NCBI RefSeq assembly: GCF_901709675.1 | Contig: NC_051091.1 | Coordinates: 2,415,967-2,479,966, forward strand | Direction: 5' to 3' | Source: Syngnathus acus | Lineage: Eukaryota; Chordata; Actinopteri; Syngnathiformes; Syngnathidae | DNA length: 64,000 bases | Part shown: positions 59,001 through 64,000 of the stretch, piece by piece | Layout of the letters: each line of letters opens with the position of its first letter | Numbering within the stretch: the first letter of the stretch is position 1 | Notes under the pieces: model-generated | What the model saw: the letters and a program-made list of their open reading frames with translations, nothing else | What the model was told of the DNA's origin: nothing | The model's database searches: none | Made by a program: the position numbers and the translations under genes

Positions 59001-62000
59001 CGGTTGAGTCGGGGCTCAGAGGAGAGTCCGCCCTGCGAGGTCCTCTCGGGAGACATCATCCAGTTTGGTGTGGATGTCACGGAGAACACACGCAAAGGTA
59101 CACTGTGGTTTGGCTGCCGAAAGAAATTTAACACTCAAAAGTTTTCTTTATTAAGGCAGCGCTAATAGCCTGACCTTGCTAACCTGCATGTGCCGCCGCA
59201 AACGGGCAGCACTTGAACCCTCAGACCTGGGATTGCCCTTAAGGACACCTCGCGGCTCACCTCAAAGCTCACACACACACACACACACACAGGCGCACAA
59301 TATGGACATTTGGGTCAGATTTTCAGCTCCACTACCAAGCCTTTCAAATTAGTGTCCCAGCAAAAGTTCATCCTCCATGACCTCATTCCAAATGGCTTCT
59401 AGAATCGCCACAATCTGGAGTCAACTGGGCTCACAAACAGGGGACATTGAAAATTGAATTGAAATTACTAATGTTTTTTTTGTTGTGTGTGACTTTGTGT
59501 GTTTCCAGTCACACATGGCTGCATTGTGTCAACAATCAAACTCTTCCTGCCCGAAGGGATGGAGGCACGCCGACGAAGCGAGTAAGTCTAACACGGATCC
59601 ATTCAGCTCTGACATGAACCGCTTGATTAGCTTTCTTCAAAAAGCGCACCGAATCTATCGCACTTGTGCTCAACTCTGACCTTTAAATAAAATAGATGGG
59701 TTTATTTCCCTCAGAAATTACCCCCCTCCTTTTTAAAAAATAAATAAATTCACATTTCCATTACATATTGTCACTTGGCATTTTTGGAAAAACAGCTTCT
59801 TGTGATGTTTGCAAAGTTGCTGACTTGGCAACATTGCGTGTTTTTGTGAAGTCGCTCCTCTGGCCACAGCCATGCTTGTTAGTGTAAGCAGTGCACGCCA
59901 GCGGCAACATGCCGAGAAAGGAAATAGAATTACTGTGTAAAATCATCCAGACCCAGCTTAGATATATACAACACTCAAAAAACGAGTTGTAGTTGTTTTG
60001 CACAACACCTCCCCCTAACCATGTAGAGTCTGCCGAAGCAACCCGCCTCCTTAATCACCTGATGAGGTGAGTCAGTCTGCCCCCCCTCCGCCCTAAGTTA
60101 GCTTTAGTCATGAGGTGCGCTTGTTCACGCACTGCTCATCTCGAGGGGCGGAGCTAGCACAAGTTCAAGGAGGACCATCAGTTTATTCTGCATCTGGCTT
60201 CAGAGCGTATAAGGAGAGAACGTTGATGTTTGCAAACGCCTGCTCGGAAAATCAGGTCAGAAATCTCAGCGAGTTGGTCAGGCGCAGATAGTGTGTGTGA
60301 ACTTTGATCTCCGCCCTGTGTCGGTGCGCCATCCGCTGAATGCAGCAGGAACACAAGACAGGTAACGGGCGTTTGTCCACAAGCCCGAGCAGCATTTTTA
60401 TTTGTCTTGTACTTTGTGATGTTAAGGTCCAACACTGAGTTGAAGTGGAATTTCGATTCCCCACACAGCAAACTTGACACTGATTTTGGTCTTGAGTCTT
60501 TAGGAGCTGACATCACTGTGTAGCCTTAACGAATGCCGACTGCTTTTTAAATGCAAGTCCAATTTAATATGTGCGAGCCAGCGAACGGACACTTGTATTT
60601 GCTCAGAGTTGTTTCTGGAGGTGTTACCAGTCAGTTACACATTAACAGACGCCAGAGTCACCCGTCATAGATATGTTGTTAAGCTGCGTTGGTGACACAC
60701 CTTCTACTTCATCTTTTTCTTAAGTAACAGCTGGGCAGTTATGGCCTAAAAGGTCATCAGGATTATTTTTTACCAACATCGGAATCCGGATTATCAATCA
60801 CATTTATTCATGCTCTAAAGCGGAGTACACATTTCTATACACGTTGTGCACGCACTTCAATTAGCACTCAAGAAAGCCAGTAAACGAGCTGAGCGATTGT
60901 CCACAATGACCATCTTGGCAATATTGCTGCTGTTTGTGTGTCCTCCCCTCCCATCTGGTTCCACCAAATGTTCTCTGTCTTTGCAGTGTCATCCAGGCTC
61001 CGCTGCCGCTACCCGTAGACAAGGTGAGGACGTAACGTGCTTGGTGTGTGTGTGTGTGTGTGTGTGCGGTGGGGCGTGTAGTGCTGACATACACTTAGCC
61101 AGGATTTCTCTCATTCGCCCTGGTGTGTGCGTGTGGAGTGGTCAGCTGATGTGGGAATGTGTGGATCGCCGCCAATCTCTCCCCGCTACATATTTCCACG
61201 AGTGGGCGGAGTGAGAGTGTGCAGATCGCGTCCGCTTAGCTTAGCTGAGCTATAAAATTTACAGAGAAGAGCTTGTGGTGTTCTGTTCTGTTCTGTGTCT
61301 TCCAACTGTCAGAAGAACAGCAGGGGCCCCAGTGTAACCTGTCTAAGGAATGTAGCGTGTGCGACTGACCTCATTTGAACCAAGTGACATGAGGCTCTCA
61401 ATCGCCTTTCGCATCCAGGCCCATTTCAAGTTGACTGCTTGAACTTTGATCTCTGTTACTGGATTCAAATACTCGCACAATATTTGAATCCATTTTTTTG
61501 AGGGGAATTTCCAAACACATTTTCTCCATTGAGATTAATAAGTAGGACTTGAGCATCAAGTGGCACAAATGAATGAATGGTTTGCCAAATTGGGACTCTC
61601 TGCCCGAAAAGTCACCATTTTTACAAGTGCATGTAAAATGTGTTTGCAAAATTGTTGCATCATTGTCATGTAAAACAGCAAAGTACTGTTTAAATAAACC
61701 AATACAGTAGCTAGCCTCTTAGCTAGGTAAGCTAATGTAGCGTTCCCGTTTTGAATTTGTGTGACAAGGACCCCAAATTGTATGAACTTTATCGCATTCC
61801 ACTCAACTGTTTTGAGCTTTTCAGTGGGCTGCCTGTCACCTAACTGTATGTTTGTGTGTCTTTTCTAGGTTGCAGCCAACACTCCCAGTATGTATTCTCA
61901 GGAACTGTTTCAGCTCTCCCAGTATCTACAGGTAACAGCTGCCTTATCTCTTATCACACAAAATAGATATTCAATGGTAACCAATGTTCAACTTCAGCCA

Positions 62001-64000
62001 GACAATGCCGTTGTTGCGAGCTGACTCGATACTGTTCTGGTTCTGCCTGTGCGACAGGAGGCCTTACACCGAGAGCAGATGCTGGAGCAGAAGCTCGCCA
62101 CGCTGCAGCGTGTGCTCACCACTACTCAGGAGGCCTCGGAGAGCAGCTGGCAGGTGGGAAACACCTCTTCGGAAGGACGAACGAACGAACGGATGGATGG
62201 AGCCAACACTTTTTCCTTTGTCAGGCACTGATTGATGAAGACCGTCTGCTGTCCAGACTGGAGGTGATGGGCACTCAGCTGCAGGCCTACTCTAAGGTGA
62301 GCCACACTTCTGGAGTCTCCACATTGTGATCTCAAGATTGAGCCGTAACCAAAGTGCATTTTTGGCGTCCGTTGTCAGTCCCAGACAGAGGACGGCATTC
62401 GTAAGGAGCTGCTGGCCCTGCAAGAGGACAAACACAACTACGAGACCACGGCCAAGGAGTCTCTGCGGCGGGTCCTGCAGGAAAAGATCGAGGTGGTCCG
62501 GAAGCTGTCAGAGGTGGAGGTGCGACCCGCGCTTTGCTCGCTGTCGGCCCGCGAACGCAAAGCTCTGTGCTTTTTAAGCCATTTGTCCCCGCCCGCAGCG
62601 CTCGCTCAGCAACACGGAGGACGAGTGCACGCACCTGAAGGAAATGTCCCAGCGAGGCCAGGAAGAGCTGAGGGAGCTGGCCAGCAAGTACAATGCGGCC
62701 GTCAATGAGATCAAAGAGCTCACTGACAAAATCAAGGTGAGGCCTCGTGACGGTTTGCCACGAAGCACACGCACTCCAATGTCTACAGTCGCTCTCAACT
62801 GGAACGCATAATAGGAGCCCACGACTGACCCTCAGTCCAGCGGCCGTCCACGCGTTGTGGAGTTCATTTGTTGTGCTTTCAAATTCTCCAACCGGTACGC
62901 TCTTCAGATCGTTTTGACTCATGAATTTCCTCCGGCAGGCAGCGGAGGGCCGCCAAGAGGAGCTGACTCAGCGGGGGGCGTCGGAGAAAAGGGAGATGGA
63001 GCTGCGCATCGAGGAGATGGAGGAGAAGGAACAGGTTCTTCAGGCACGCATCGAGGCGCTGCAGGCCGACAACGACTTCACCAATGAGAGGCTCGCTGCC
63101 CTGCAGGGTACCCAATACACACAGCCTCCAAATGATCCCGCCACATTTGCAAATTTGTCACTTGAGCTCCTGTGCACCAGCCTCGCCTCGCGCTTACGTG
63201 CGGCTGACTAAATATGAAGTGAACAGAACACCGGAGAGGAATCGCATTCAAGTCGTAAACAAAAGAGCAGAAAATGGTTTTACATCTGAATCAATGCTTT
63301 GTCGGGTGCTCGGGTAACAAGGCAGCGTCCCCGCAACGCACTAATGGCCACCATTGGGATAGCCAACTCCTCTTTCCCTTGCTGTTGTCCACAGTGCGCT
63401 TAGAGCAGCTTCAGGAGAAAAGCGTTAAGGAAAACAACAGTCTGGGTGAGTCCACGTGTCTCCTCCGGCCATTCGGCTCACTTCCGCTCCTGCATGCAGC
63501 AAGTTTGATTGCGGGTTGCATGCTGCTCTGTCTTTCTTCATCCGTACGTTTCCCCTCCATCACTTGTTCTTGTTCTTCTTCTCACTGCTGCTGTCCACGG
63601 TTCAAGTGTCACAACTTGGGTGAAGCCGGTTCATTTGTCTCGAGAATGACAGGGAAGGGTGTTTGGGTTCTCTTTGTGAAACGATGGTGCTTCGTGGACT
63701 TTCTAGGTGGATTCTCAAATGCGGGAAAAAAAATGATCAAGGTTGGGCTGCTGATTGGCGTCTGGTGTTGGAATGAGCTCACTGAAACGCTGTAGGTGCA
63801 CGAGCAGTGAAGGGTCCCTCTGCAAATGGGCGTTTGTGTGATGTGGTCACGTGACAGATGAAGAAGAAGCCTCCCCTGCAACGACGGCGCCCGCAGAGGA
63901 CCGACCGGCCGAGGACGAGCTGAACCAGCGGCCGCCCGAGAGCCGCGAGGAAGATGAGGATGAGGACGAGGACGATGAAGACACGGACACGGACGACGGT
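53631..64000 (+). CDS. slmap: SLMAP, sarcolemma-associated FHA/coiled-coil protein, 3' end outside the window
   Basis: Coding exons: 53631-53828, 58950-59097, 59509-59581, 60987-61023, 61869-61931, 62058-62153, 62225-62296, 62379-62519, 62599-62736, 62939-63107, 63395-63445 and 63858-64000 (open), 443 codons so far. The N-terminus matches SLMAP closely: [20 protein letters not shown], then the FHA core with [32 protein letters not shown] and [14 protein letters not shown]. From [18 protein letters not shown] onward the protein is a long coiled coil ([33 protein letters not shown]). SLMAP is a tail-anchored subunit of STRIPAK; its FHA domain binds phosphorylated MST1/2 and so restrains Hippo signalling (family knowledge). 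The last visible exon is very acidic ([18 protein letters not shown]) and does not resemble the human constitutive exon, so it may be alternative. Intron 1 after the start exon is 5.1 kb. The C-terminal coiled coil and anchor are beyond the edge. Confidence 0.95.
55257..55276. repeat. (GATC)n tetranucleotide repeat in slmap intron 1
   Basis: Five units of atcg/gatc, then an imperfect extension (acagatcgatag). Self-complementary repeat. Confidence 0.85.
56059..56089. repeat. T homopolymer of about 31 bp in slmap intron 1
   Basis: Long T run following an aaaaccc stretch. No adjoining retrotransposon was recognised. Confidence 0.85.

Overview
The window is vertebrate nuclear DNA, almost certainly from a teleost with a compact genome. 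It carries spliced genes with GT-AG introns, mostly 70 to 500 bp long, long CA/GT microsatellites, and an L2-type LINE tail, hAT pieces and LTRs of the kind common in fish. Seven protein-coding genes could be rebuilt exon by exon. For each one the splice phases agree across all junctions, and the protein follows the human family member along its length.

Layout from left to right. tasor (minus, 1-8849) is open at the left edge and lacks its C-terminus. arhgef3 (minus, 9862-17702), il17rd (minus, 20624-31692), appl1 (minus, 33587-39054), an arf4-like small GTPase (minus, 40069-41565) and dennd6a (minus, 44518-51142) follow. slmap (plus, 53631 to beyond 64000) is open at the right edge and stands head to head with dennd6a. 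This is the gene order of human 3p14.3 (TASOR, ARHGEF3, IL17RD, APPL1, ARF4, DENND6A, SLMAP), compressed into 64 kb. HESX1, ASB14, DNAH12 and PDE12, which lie in the human interval, were not seen.

The genes do not form one pathway. tasor encodes the scaffold of the HUSH chromatin-silencing complex, arhgef3 a RhoA/RhoB exchange factor, il17rd the Sef receptor-like inhibitor of FGF signalling, appl1 a Rab5 effector adaptor, the arf4-like gene a Golgi-type Arf GTPase, dennd6a a Rab14 exchange factor, and slmap a FHA/coiled-coil subunit of STRIPAK. Three of them (appl1, arf4-like, dennd6a) act in endosome and Golgi traffic. Their adjacency is old synteny and no operon-like logic is implied.

Non-coding content: two solo LTRs with perfect 5-bp target duplications in tasor introns; an L2 tail next to the arhgef3 stop codon; a MITE with 24-bp perfect inverted repeats nested in a hAT fragment with a BED zinc finger in a dennd6a intron; a decayed AT-rich array and a duplicated segment between the arf4-like gene and dennd6a; RFX X-box-like palindromes; and two inferred GC-AG introns. 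I see no sign of a new multi-gene system. The strongest leads are the transposon structures, the GC-AG introns, the divergent Arf and the AT-rich array.
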